This document shows positions 11,346-22,490 of a stretch of 64,000 bases of DNA, piece by piece; the stretch's first letter is position 1, and every line of letters starts with the position of its first letter. Made by a program: the position numbers and the translations under genes. Source of the stretch: Ailurus styani (lineage: Eukaryota; Chordata; Mammalia; Carnivora; Ailuridae); NCBI GenBank assembly GCA_002007465.1, contig LNAC01001806.1, forward strand, positions 26,055 to 90,054. The letters are read 5' to 3'. The notes under the pieces are model-generated. The model was not told the DNA's origin. It was given only the letters and a program-made list of their open reading frames with translations, and made no database searches.

Positions 11346-12834
11346 CTCCAGCATTTTGTCTTATTCCTAAATGTGCCCTCGAAGTATTAGGGCCAGGGTC
11401 GGCCCGAGGCTGGTGAGGCAGCGCGGTGCCTGCTGCAGGGAGCAGAGAGCCCTGATTCCTTGAGGTCTCAGAATGACGCTCTCCTGGAAGCTGGCCCCCG
11501 GCACGGCCTTAGACTTGATTAGCTCGGATCCCCCCGAACCCCCGGGAGGAAGATGACACTGATCTATTTACAGGGGAGGACAGCGGCTTCCGCAGGAGGA
11601 AAAATAACTGCCCCGAGCATGGACGGCAGTGTCCCCAGGAGACAGGGGTGCGGGGAGCTCGGAAGAGGGCGCTGCCCCTGGGCCGGGGGCTCCGCCCGCA
11701 CCCAGCAGACCCGGAGTCCCGGCGGGAGACTGCCAGCCGCCTCCCAGCATGACCCAGGTTCTGAGCTGAGACTGGGGCAGAGGGGGAGCGAAGGCTGCGG
11801 CCGGGAAGGCCTCTGGGGCTGCTCTCTGGGGCTGCCTGCCTCACTCCCCTGGCGCATTCTATTCCAGACATTCCGATCCTTTTGTTCAACCTTAAGGACG
11901 TGGCTGAACCCGATTCCATGATGATAAGGGACGGTGTGGGGAAGTGAAGCGAAGGGGACATAAAAATGAAGGGTGCGTTTGCACAGGGAATGAGTCTGGT
12001 GGCCAAGGGAACAGGGTGGACGGACCCCCGTGAAGAGGGAAGAAAGCTGAGTAACACAGAGCCATGAAAGCGACTTCGTGGGGATGCGAGGATCTTAGAG
12101 AAGAAACTGGAAGAGGAGAAAGTCTCTGTATAAATATTCAAGACGGCGTTAGAGCCACACTGAAATTCCTTGCGGAGATAGTATCGAAGGCAGGGCACTC
12201 ACGCAAGCGGTGGGGAGGGGACTTGGAACGGCAACGTCAGGCAAAGCCCTGGGTATCAGACAGCCCGCACTTTGGAAAGAGGCTTGTGGCTCTGACCTTG
12301 ATGATTCTTCCCCGAGGCGTCTGCTGCCGGAGCAATCAGAGCAAAGCCCGGCGTCTGGAAGGAGCATGGGGGGGGGTGCACCCAGCAAGCTGAAGCAAGC
12401 TTTTCTGAGCTCACGAGACGTCGCGTCGGCTCTGGAGATACGGGTGCCTGGCTGGGGACAAAGATGGTAGCTGGTTATACGGTGCATTTGCACACGGAGA
12501 GAAAGCAAATCCCTCTCTGTGACCTCAGCCTCATTGTCCCCGATGATCACCCCCTGGACAGAAAACCAGGCTTCACCTTCTGAATTCCCCGTGCAGCAGC
12601 TTAGAACGCCCCTCTGCTCAGACTCTGGCTTGATGCCCTGGGGTAACTTTGCCAGGTTAACAAGTCTGTTCACGTCCAAGGACATCCATGGGCTTAGCCA
12701 CATTAACAGCTTGAAACTCCCAACCACAAAGGGCTCACATGATCAGAAACATAAAGGAGCAATGCTTCTCTTTGAAAACAGGGGAGGTACGTTCTTTATG
12801 CAAATTCTAATGTTGAACTAAATCGTTTCTCTGC
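11346..12834. other. GC-rich then mixed unique sequence, no recognised gene
   Basis: 11,390-11,850 remains GC-rich with many CpG. 12,350-12,380 has a G run. Overlapping open frames on both strands show no family resemblance. Could contain regulatory DNA, but nothing specific is visible. Confidence 0.35.
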
Positions 12835-12881
<47 letters not shown>

Positions 12882-12882
12882 A
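12835..12882. repeat. (AAAT)n microsatellite
   Basis: About twelve uninterrupted AAAT units. Confidence 0.97.
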
Positions 12883-13532
12883 TCGAGATGTGTCCTTATC
12901 GTATAAAAATGCACGGTGACTAGTTCCCTGCTAGAGGCTTCGTGTTGGAGAGGGTGATGGAGCAGCCGCTCCTTTGCCTGCAGGTGGAGGGAAGAGGTGG
13001 TGACGGGCGCCCCCTTGTGGACCCCACAGACAGGCCGCCCACCTACGCTCGCCTCCCGGACTCAGGGCGAGCAGACAAGCCTGGGCTCCTCAAACCCCCT
13101 TCACTGTTTCCTCCCTCCCTGGTAGCCGAGAACCCAGCCATGCTCGTCAAGGTCTCTGCGCACAGAAACACAAGTAAATAAATCGGTCCCCAAGATATGC
13201 TTCCACAGCCACCCCTTTAGCCAAAAGTGAGTTAGCGTCTGTCTCCCCTAAGAGTTCACTGTAATTTCGTCAAGGTAATATATGAACATACTTTAAAGTC
13301 AACTACAACTTTCTCAGAGCAGTGATGATCACCCAAAAATTCCCTTTCCTACTTGAAAAGATGCTCAGAGACAAATATTCTTACCTGTCTTCGCCGGTCA
13401 TGAGGCATTAAGGTGTCCCCAACTCCTTCCTCATCCACCTCAAAATGTTTCCCTATCTTTTCATGCTTGGAGTGGCCACCACCCCACCAGGCTGATCCCT
13501 ACACCTGCTTGGGTAGTGCTCTGCTTCCCATT
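12883..13532. other. No recognised feature
   Basis: Unique sequence, no exon or repeat recognised. Confidence 0.35.
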
Positions 13533-14340
13533 TTGTAAGGATTTTTTAAGCTTTCTATGTTTAGGGCAGGTTTAGGTTTACAGTAAAATCGAGAGGAAGC
13601 CAGAGACCTCCCGCGGACTCCGCCACCCCACACACACAGCCTCCTCCTCCATCAGCACCCCGACTGGATGGTACAGTTGTCACCACTGATGAACTCCCGT
13701 GGACATGTCGTCACCCCCCGGAGTCCACAGGGTCCATCAGGGTCACTCTTGGTGTTGCTCATTCTATAGGTTCGGGTGAAAGTAGAATGGCGTGTGTCCA
13801 TCACTGTGGTGTCCTCCGGGGTTTTCTCTGCCCTGGACGCCTGTGTGCTGTGCCTGTTCGTCCCTGCCCCCGGCCGCTGTCTCCACAGCCTTGCCTTTTC
13901 CAGAAGGTCATGGCGTTCTGCTCATAAACCACGTAGCCTTCACACACCGGCTTCTTTCACTTCGTGATAGGCATGTAAGTCTCTTCCCTGCCTTTCCATG
14001 CCCTGAGAGCTCATTTCTTTTTGGTGCTGAATGGTGTTCCACTGTCTGGATGGACCAGAGTCCATCTGTCCATCTACCTACTGACGGACATCTCGGTGCT
14101 TCCAAGTTTTGACAATTACAGATAAAGCTGCTCTGCATCCGGTAGAGGTTTTTGGGTGGACGTGAGTTTTCAGCTCCTTTGGGGGAACACCGAGGAGCAG
14201 GCTTCTGGGATCAAGCGGTAGAGTGTTCGGGTCTTCCAGGGGCTGTTACACTGTGTCCGAAGTGGCCGCTCAGCCACGCTCGCACCAGCGTGAGTGAGGC
14301 TCCCCGGCCGGTGCTCGGACGGGGCCATGCCCACAGGCGT
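13533..14340 (-). mobile_element. Old L1 (L1M-type) 3' region
   Basis: On the plus strand, ordered words match the reverse complement of the 3' half of ancient mammalian L1s: aggtttacagtaaaatcgag, ccatcagggtcactcttggt, ccttgccttttccagaaggt, gagctcatttctttttggtg, aagttttgacaattacagat and tttcagctcctttgggggaa. It is heavily diverged and GC-shifted, with many substitutions creating C or G. The 5' end (right side) fades out near 14,340. No TSD is visible, as expected for its age. Confidence 0.85.
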
Positions 14341-14584
14341 GAAGAAGCATCTGGCTTCCTTCCTCGGGACTTTTCTAAGAGAGCTCCCCTCTCTCGCTGT
14401 CTTCGTCATCACCCTTCCGCCCAAACTCAGCCTCCATCGACATGCCTCGGTCTGTCCACGTGGAAAGATGCCTTTTAAGTCATTTTTTTAAAAACCTGGT
14501 TTCACCCTCAAAATCGCATGACATCGGAACATGAAAGGAAAAACTAATGATGGGTGCGAGCCCTCATTTGGGAGATGGATCACC
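14341..14584. other. No recognised feature
   Basis: Short unassigned stretch between an old L1 and a MIR-like relic. Confidence 0.3.
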
Positions 14585-14765
14585 GTGTGATCTTGGGAAG
14601 CAGTCTGAGCTCTCAACACTTCGGCTTCCTCGTCAGTAAAGTGGGCATTAAAATGGTGTGGATTTTTCAGAATGCGGTGAATCTGAGAGGAGGTGACATG
14701 TGCAAGTGACTCAGGAAAGCTCCCGGCAGGGGGCGAAGTGCTCAGTAGGTGTTCAAGGTAATAAC
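14585..14765 (+). repeat. MIR SINE relic
   Basis: Plus-strand order gtgtgatcttgggaagcagt, cggcttcctcgtcagtaaag, tgggcattaaaatgg, then gcgaagtgctcagtaggtgt. This tracks the MIR core from the 'tgtgaccttgggcaagtcac' word to the 3' 'agtaagcactcaataaatg' word. Confidence 0.5.
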
Positions 14766-14876
14766 CACACAGAGGTCACTGGCTTCAGCATTCAGAAGTT
14801 CAACAAGAGCCTCCAATTTCTTTCCTGGAATTGGTTTTCTTCCTCTTTGTAGCTTTTGGTGACCGTGACTGCCCCT

Positions 14877-14933
14877 ATCTCTCTCCCTCTCTCTCTCTCC
14901 CTCTCTCTCTCTCTCTCGCTCGCTCGCTCTCCC
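14877..14933. repeat. (TC)n microsatellite
   Basis: CT-rich run with CCCT interruptions and a short (CGCT) end. Confidence 0.95.
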
Positions 14934-16315
14934 CACTTACCATGTCAATCATAGAATAAGCATGTCTGAATTTAGACATAATGAACAAGCAATTCCTTCC
15001 AAGTGTGAGACTTCAATGCAAAGATAATCCTGCTTGAACTTGCAATGGAAGAAATGAAAAGTATTAACACGGCGCTCACACAAACACACAACAAAAGGCC
15101 AAGGATGAAAACAGAACATTTTGAGAACAAAGTACGTTCTGGGATCATATCTTAAAAGCAGAAACAGTGTACACTAAAAAATCACGGAAGCACAAGCATA
15201 AGAAGTATCACTTAAAAGGGAGAGCCAGTAAAATCCCAGGGCCCGGCAAAACAGAGAGGTATAGTACAGGACGTTAAGATCCCCTGGTGTGGGATGGGAC
15301 CAGTTTTGTACGATGCGTTTGCCATGTAATGAGGAAGATTTCCTGGTAGAAGGACTAATACTAAGCAGATACGGTCCTTGTCCCAACACCACTTCAATCC
15401 CAGCCCTTAGGGAACAAATCTTGTAATAGATTTTCAATCCAACGTGTGTGAGTACCGTAAGGCAGCCACTACTCCAGGATGGGGTGCTCAGGTGGGGCAT
15501 TATCCACGCATCTTACTTCCTCTGTCTCTTCCGTTTGTGGTTTGGGCACTCATTAGCCCAGGTTTGAAAGGAGGGAGAGGAGACGGAGTGTGAGCCTCCT
15601 CTTGTTTGCTGCTTGTTAGCGGTGTCAAATGTTTGCTGGGTGGAAAGGTTGAAATAAATGAGGGGAGAAGATTTCTGAGCTCCGTGGATTTTATTTTCTC
15701 AAGTCATGCCTGCCCCCATTAGCATGGATAATTGGGAGCTGGCTGCATTTTTTCCCATATAATCAGATAATCTATAGGGAAATGAGAATTTGATTCCTGT
15801 GTGTCTCTATTTAGACTCTTAGAAAAAGCATCCTCGGAAGCATTCCATTGCTTAATTCTGAGCAAACTAGAAGCGGAAATGAGATGCACTAATGAAGATA
15901 TTTGTTAGTTCATTATGGGAGAAAACTCAGCTATCAGAGAATTGAAAGAAGGCAATTTTCCTGGTCTCAGGGAAGATCCCAGGAGAAAGCAGAATGCATT
16001 TACACTCAACTAAAGAAACATTAAAAGCATAAATTAAGGATGAGACTCATTTACAACCTATCCAATAACATTTACTATGTTAGGGACCCAACTGTCCCCA
16101 CCTCAGAGGAGTCATATAATGATACATAGTTCCATATGTCAGAGAATTTGGTGAACCAAGATGCTCTGTATCTCTGAATCTGGGCTCTGTTTGCATCTGA
16201 AAAATTATCCTGAATTACTTTAATGCATGACTATCATCCTGCATTTAGAGTCTCAGAAACTATGCTCTGTGGTCACCCACCAACAGTAATGGGGTGACCC
16301 TGAAACACTATGTTA
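14934..16315. other. No recognised feature
   Basis: Largely AT-rich unique sequence. No repeat or exon recognised. Confidence 0.4.
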
Positions 16316-16455
16316 GGGGCACCTGGGTGGCTCAGTCAGTGAAGCGTCTGCCTTCAGCTCAGGTCATGATCTCGGGGGCCTGGGATCAAGCCCCGCATCG
16401 GGCTCTCTGCTCAGCCGGGAACTTGCTTCTCCCTCTACCCCTCCCCTCTGCTTGC

Positions 16456-16519
<64 letters not shown>

Positions 16520-16558
16520 CCTCTCAAATGAATAAATAAAATCTTTTTTTAAAAAAAG
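16316..16558 (+). mobile_element. CanSINE with expanded (CT)n
   Basis: The head ggggcacctgggtggctcag starts at 16,316 and the B-box-like gggatcaagccccg is present. The CT segment has expanded to a microsatellite at 16,459-16,525, followed by aaatgaataaataaaatctt and A. I could not define a TSD. Confidence 0.95.
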
Positions 16559-16689
16559 AATGAGTTACCATCACAGTCTGTAAGACCCCTACCCACTTAC
16601 GTGTCTATGAATAATAAAAAGTTAAATAGGAACATGTTATTGACTTATTTAAAGATAGTAGAGTAGTTTTAAAACAGATGAAGTTTTTT

Positions 16690-17311
16690 TAGTTAAAAAT
16701 AGAGCTACCTTATAACCCAGCAACTGCACTACTAGGTATTTATCCCAAAGATACAGATGGAGTGAAAAGAAGGGCCATATGTACCCGATGTTCATAGCAG
16801 CAAGGTCTACAATCACCAAACTGTGGAAAGAGCCCAGATGCCCTTCAGCGGACAAATGGATAAAGAAGATGCAGTCCATATATACAATGGAATATGACTC
16901 AGCCATCAGAAAGGATGAGTACCCAACTTTTGCATCAACATGGACAGAACTGGAGGAGATTATGCTGAGTGAGGTAAGTCAAGCAGAGAAAGTCAGTTAT
17001 CATATGGTTTCATTCATACGTGGAACATAAGGAATAGCCTAGAGGACCACAGAGGAAGGGAGGGGGAAATGAATGGGAAGAAATCAGGGAGAGAGAAAAA
17101 CCATGAGAGATGCTTGACTCAGGGAAATAAACTGAGGGTTTCAGAAGGGAGGGGAGCCAGGGGATGGGGTAGCCCAGTGATGGAATTGAGGTCACGTGTT
17201 GTGATGAGCACTGGGTGTTATATGCAACTAATGAATCGTTGAACACTACATCTGAAACTAATGATGTACTATATGTTGGCTAATTGAATTTAAATTTAAA
17301 AATAAAATAAA
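16690..17311 (+). mobile_element. 5'-truncated carnivore L1 3' end
   Basis: Starts inside the last part of ORF2 (gttaaaaatagagctacc, then ttcatagcagcaaggtctac and ggataaagaagatgcagtcc) and runs through the G-rich 3' UTR (gatgagcactgggtgttata) to an A-rich end at about 17,311. It aligns with 52,148-52,480 of the intact L1 in its coding portion but has a different 3' UTR, so it belongs to another, older carnivore L1 lineage. The ORF2 tail frame is short and non-functional. Confidence 0.95.
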
Positions 17312-18627
17312 ATAATCAGAAATAAAGCAGAAGTGGCATTATTGTCGGGGGACACAAAGAGGCGTGTTTCTTCATCTCTCCCCCACAGGGAAATCCTGGT
17401 CTACAGCCCCCATGCTCTGTCCAAGTTCACCCCTTTTTCCAAAGTCAGCCAGAAGCCATCATGGATCGAGTCTTCCCATCACAGGAGGAATACATCCTCA
17501 TTTTGCACTGTCTACACCCATGGTCGTGCTCTGCAAACCCAGGTCTGTCTACAGGTCCTGCTGCAGAGACCCCCAGACTCCGGCTCCCCATCTACAAGCC
17601 AAGGGGCTGCCGTAAGGGGACAGGAAGCCTGGGGTTTGCAGACATGGGCCCCTGTCTGTCATCCACAAATGGTGACCATGAGCCCTGCCTTGTATATGGT
17701 TGTACGAGATTCGAAAAGCTGAAAGTAACACAAACTACACATAGAATATTAGTATTAAATGGACCCATCCGGAAAGGCCTCCTGCATCACCTCATTTGAA
17801 CCACAGCATCAGGACGTGCTGTGCTCCATCAGCCCGCGGAGACCATGGCCCCAGGACGCACGTCTGCGCCTCCCCGGAGCCCCCAGCGCCCTGCAGTGGT
17901 GGCGGCTAAAGTACACTTTCGCGTGTGTGTGTTCTTCCTCCACTGAACAAGCGTGCGCTGGCCTGGGCTTCCCAGAGTTCTCAGACTCTCAGCTATCCTG
18001 AGTGGGTGGCTCCGTGTGCTCAGGGACCAGGAGACCGACTCCAGCAGGAACAGCTGTGCGGAGTTCCCGTCTCGCCCCCCCCGGGGATGGCACCAAGCAC
18101 ATCATCAATGGAAGGGCCCACACACGGGTGGGCGAGGCGTGCCCCTGGCTCACCTTCCTCCTGGGGACGAGGGAACCTGCCCCGGGAACTCAGCAATGAG
18201 GGGGACCAGCCTGTCCTGGCTCACGGGGCGGTTTTGACGATTTAAGGTTGGATGTGTTTCTATGTTGTGCATTCTTCATCTTGCCCTGTGCGATGGAACT
18301 AGAAATGCGTGTGAGATCTTCATCCCAGGAAGCCGCCGGAGACGCAATGCGGAGGGCGTGCGTGGTCCTTTGATGCTCATTCTCTCTGTGAGATTGTTCT
18401 TAATCCTTGGGACAGGCTCCAATGAGAATGCACGGTTTCCACTTCTGATGTCCATACACTTCACTGGGAAGGGCTCTCCGAGGTCAGCTCACCCCAAGCC
18501 GCACGCTTGTGTGGATTTGCCGTGTCTTCATCCCAACATGCAAGGGCGTCAGGACTAAAACAAATGAATAGAGACGTAAAGGGAAAATGCAGATGAATGC
18601 TTTCCGTTGCTTTAATATTTTAATCTA
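17312..18627. other. No recognised gene or repeat
   Basis: Mixed unique sequence, GC-richer between 17,800 and 18,230. Overlapping open frames show no recognisable domain. Confidence 0.4.
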
Positions 18628-18960
18628 TGGAACACATGGGGAGTGTTTTAATATCCATAATTGATCAACTTACTCTCCCATGAAATCAGGCCTTCTAATT
18701 GATTTGCTTAGAAAACCGTAACAAAATGAAGCCAGAGGCGCCGCACGGAGCCAGCCTCCAGAGAGCGCTTCGTGGTCACAAGGTGTTTATCCAAAAGGCA
18801 CACTGGGAATGTTTTCATTTTCATAATTGATCAACTTATTGATTAATCTCAGATTACATAAATGCCTTCTAATTGATTTGTAAAAAGTTTAGAAACCCTG
18901 AGCTGCGAGAGTGCTTTCAAAATCGACAGAGTCCTGACATGGTGCTTCGTAGGCACGGAA
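18628..18960. repeat. Diverged local tandem duplication (about 166-174 bp unit)
   Basis: The 16-base word ataattgatcaactta occurs at 18,657-18,672 and 18,823-18,838. The word ccttctaattgatttg occurs at 18,691-18,706 and 18,865-18,880. Flanking words (acacatgggg/acactgggaa; gcgcttcgtgg/gtgcttcgtagg) repeat in the same order. Both units are rich in TAAT/ATTA core words. It is an old tandem duplication of non-coding DNA. Confidence 0.8.
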
Positions 18961-20915
18961 ATTCTAAGCGGAGTCTGGGCCGCATGGCCGGTGGAGGACC
19001 CTCGACTATCCCACGGGACCCGGGAGATGTTGGCCCCCAGAGGGCCCCTCTGACCCCAGGAGGGAGGAGATCCCAGGACTCAGGATGAGGGGCATGGCTT
19101 TTCCAGGCTGCCAGTCACTATTCAGGGTGAGGACTCTGGCTGCTGACTTTATAATTTTACCTGTTAATTAAAACGTAATTTTTTCAACAGATGCAGATTT
19201 TACCTCCCTTACATCCCGAGTCTGTGAGGATGTCTGATTCTCATTCATTATAATGAAGAAGTGGGTTCTGACCCAGACCACCGCTTCTCGACTGCCTCTC
19301 ACACCACGACCATGTGGATTTCCGGAGGAAGAGCTATGGTTTACCGGGCCACGAAGACTCATCCTCTCTTGCGAGACCTGTCGAAATTCATCTCCAGTAG
19401 AATCAGAACTGAAATTATAACTTTTTCAATCCATTGCAGCTCGGGAATGGATATCCTCACCATGTGATTTTTCTTTCCCCTCTCCATTTAATACCGAGGT
19501 TACGTACTGGATAAGCAAAGGAGATATTATTGATGAAATGCTCTTGTACTACATCAGCCTGAGTTTGTCAGCTCAATCAAAAATTTATGCCCCAAGGCCA
19601 AATAAAAAGAGAAATTTCCAAGTTTTTATAGACTATCAAACTCCAAACTGTCAGCTACTCCCGATATAAATCTATTTTAATTTCCCTTCCTATGGAGTCA
19701 CTTAGCTTCCACACTGCTGTACTTAAAGTAAAAAGAGGGAGATAAGGTGACATATTAATGAAATACAGCGCAGATAATTTAAAGACTTGAATGGTTACAC
19801 GGTCCCTTGCCATCCGCGTGGAGAGTGTCTTCATTGTCGCCACCACATTGGTGTTTTCTACGGTAAACCACACATTCGGTAATTACGATGTTTCCACGCG
19901 TCCTTGAAAGAGATGTTTATCTTGTCCGGTCAATTAGAGAGCAACGTAAGTTAGAAATCACAGGTTTGGTTCTGGGCTACGGTATGTTTTCTCTGTTCTC
20001 CTGTCAACGTTTGTGCTGATCCTGCTCGGTCAATCACAAGACGAATAAGCTTTCTGTTGGAAGAGTCAGATCGTCTGAATGGATCCAAGCAACGCTGTCT
20101 TCAGGGATAGGAAATCTCAAAAGGAAAGTACAGTTTGCCTCATTCGTGGTGGTCATGTTCCGTTATCCCCGCAAACATTGAATCAGTGTTTTCCAAATTG
20201 CTGAATCACGCTGCCAGGGGACACACGGGCCGAGGTTCTTCGGGAGCTCTGCTCACAACCTTCACATCAACCAGGCAAACAGACCTTGTTTTACTTGTGC
20301 TTTTGTTTAAAGACACCTGACTTAGTATATACTCAGTGCTAGCGGCACTGTCACTCACGCCCAAAGGGAGAAAGCCTGTGTGACACTCGTGGTCTCCTCG
20401 TAAGGTCGTCTTGAGTTTCGAGAACACTACACAGCCTTTCAGCACTAGGCCTGGGGGCCGTTTGAAACAGGGAAATCACCAACGAAACTTGCCACCACAC
20501 AGACTGTGAAAAGAACCCTTGCTGGTGGTGTGAGACCTGAAACAGGAAGGCAAAGCACCACCTCCTTCCCTTCAGCCGGGCGCACATAGGCCGGTGGCTC
20601 CACCTTGCCACTGCTCTGGGCATGGCCACAAATGACCATTCAGGCGCTGTGCGTATTGATTTTGTGAGTTATAAATAAAATTTAGCAATTAAGCTGATGT
20701 GGAAAAAGGGAATCTGCAAACCATGAGGATCAACTGCCTATAATAAGGAGTCAAGACTCTCACAGGAAGGTCCCCACAAATGCAAAGATAAATGCCAGTA
20801 GGAAAAGTATCAATGGAGCTCTTCAGTGATGCTTCCGAAGCAAAATCTCCCTCTGATTTGTGGACCATATGGCTTATCTCATTAGTGTAAACAAAAGATG
20901 TCCCCTTTTAGAGTC
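18961..20915. other. Unique sequence, no recognised feature
   Basis: No repeat I can name and no exon-like frame. Confidence 0.35.
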
Positions 20916-21530
20916 AAAGAGCTTTATTTTTTTATTTTATTTTTTCAGTGTTCCAAGAGTCATTGTTTATGCACCACACCCAGTGCTCCATGCAATCCGT
21001 GCCCTCCTTCATACCCACCCCCAGGCTCACCCATGCCCCCCACCCCTCCATAACCCTCAGTTTGTTTCTCAGAGTCCACAGTCTTTCATGGTTCCTCTCC
21101 CACTCCGATTTACCCCAATTCACTTGTCCTTTCCTTCTCCTAGAGTCCTCCATGTTATTCCTTATGTTCCACAAGTAAGTGAAACCATATGAGAATTGAC
21201 TTTCTCTGCTTGACTTATCTCACTCAGCATAATCTCCTCCAGACCCGTCCATGTTGATACAAAAGTTGGGTATTCATCCTTTCTGGTGGCTGAGTAATAT
21301 TCCATTGTTTATATGGACCACATCTTCTTTGTCCATTCGTCTGTTGAAGGGCATCTCAGCTCTTTCCAGAGTTTGGCGATTGTGGACATTGCTGCTATGA
21401 ACATTGGTGTGCATATGGCCCTTCTTTTCACTCCATCTGTATCTTTGGGGTAAATACCCAGTAGCCCTCAAAAGATTAAAAATAGAGCTATCCTATGACC
21501 CTGCAATTGCACTACTGGGTAAAGAGCTTT
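20916..21530 (-). mobile_element. Carnivore L1 3' end with inverted 5' segment (twin priming)
   Basis: 20,926 to about 21,464 is the reverse complement of an L1 3' UTR and ORF2 end; the T-rich tail start at 20,926-20,946 marks the element's 3' end. From about 21,465 to 21,520 the sequence is L1 ORF2 in plus orientation, matching 52,139-52,195 of the intact copy. The 10-base direct repeat aaagagcttt flanks the whole unit (20,916-20,925 and 21,521-21,530). An inverted 5' end between matching TSDs is the signature of twin priming. Confidence 0.93.
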
Positions 21531-22379
21531 CTTTAATTAGTCAAATGCATTGGGCCTCCTTCTAAATGGATCTTAAAAGAAGAAAAGAAGTCAAAGTAGG
21601 GGGTTGAGATCTAGAACCCTACAGGGACCATCTGAAGGGAGCAGAAGGTGGGGCTGTCACAAAGCTGATAACTTGTTGGGGAATAACACGTGTGGCCCCC
21701 AGAGTGTGGTGAAGGTACTACAAGTGTGTCATGCACACTTACTGACTGTTTATATTAGTTATGTGCTGGTTATGACTCTGGGGCAATTACACCTCGATTA
21801 TACTCTGTAAAGCTGAGAACAAGAAGGCGTTGGTCCCGTGGCTTCCGTGGCTCCTGGTGTCTGTGATACCAGGGTGAACGTGCCCTGAAGACAAACCAAG
21901 TGGGATAGGCCCTAAAACCAGAAGTCGAGAGCCTTTCTCAATCTACACCTGGGCTGGGAAGGGAAACTTATAGAAAGAATTCTCTTGATGTTTGACATGT
22001 TACTTTTTATTTATCATTAAAGATTTATATCAAAACAAGTCACAAATCAATGTCAACCCCAAAATGGGAAGATTGACCATCATGCTTGATTCTGTCACTT
22101 TCTGTATTTTTGTTTGTCAGAAATGTGTGCATATACTGATTTCGCTTTGCATATATATCTCACCAAGTTGTGTTCTATAATAGAAGAATTATCCCTTACT
22201 TGAAAATGCAATTAAATACACCATCATGTCATAGTATTCAACAAAAAACAACTCATGTCTGTTGACACTGCTCCTCAAGGACATTGAGAGAAGGCTGATA
22301 GGAGGAAATTGTTTCATTACACAGTTGGAGACAACATGCCCCAAAAGTTAAATGACAGCCCCTGAACATTACTCATTTC
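21531..22379. other. No recognised feature
   Basis: Unique sequence, AT-rich after 21,990. Confidence 0.35.
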
Positions 22380-22490
22380 CACTCACTCATTCAGCGTTTT
22401 CCGTACTCTTTATGTTCTATGGACTGTCCTAGCTCTCAATGAACAGAAGTGAAAAAAAGCATACTCTTTACTGCCCCATGGACCTGGTAG
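22380..22490 (+). repeat. Ancient mammalian interspersed repeat relic (family not named)
   Basis: Resembles the same consensus as 5075-5215: cactcattcagcg, ctatggactgtccta, ctttactgccccatgg. Weak, by pattern only. Confidence 0.25.

Noticed and set aside
10317..11354. Long open frames on both strands spanning the N block
   Set aside because: Most of their length is undetermined sequence, and the remaining parts are GC-rich tandem repeat without recognisable protein features.
11509..12727. Minus-strand frames of 192-229 codons
   Set aside because: No recognisable domains, overlapping frames on the other strand, GC-rich composition. No supported gene.
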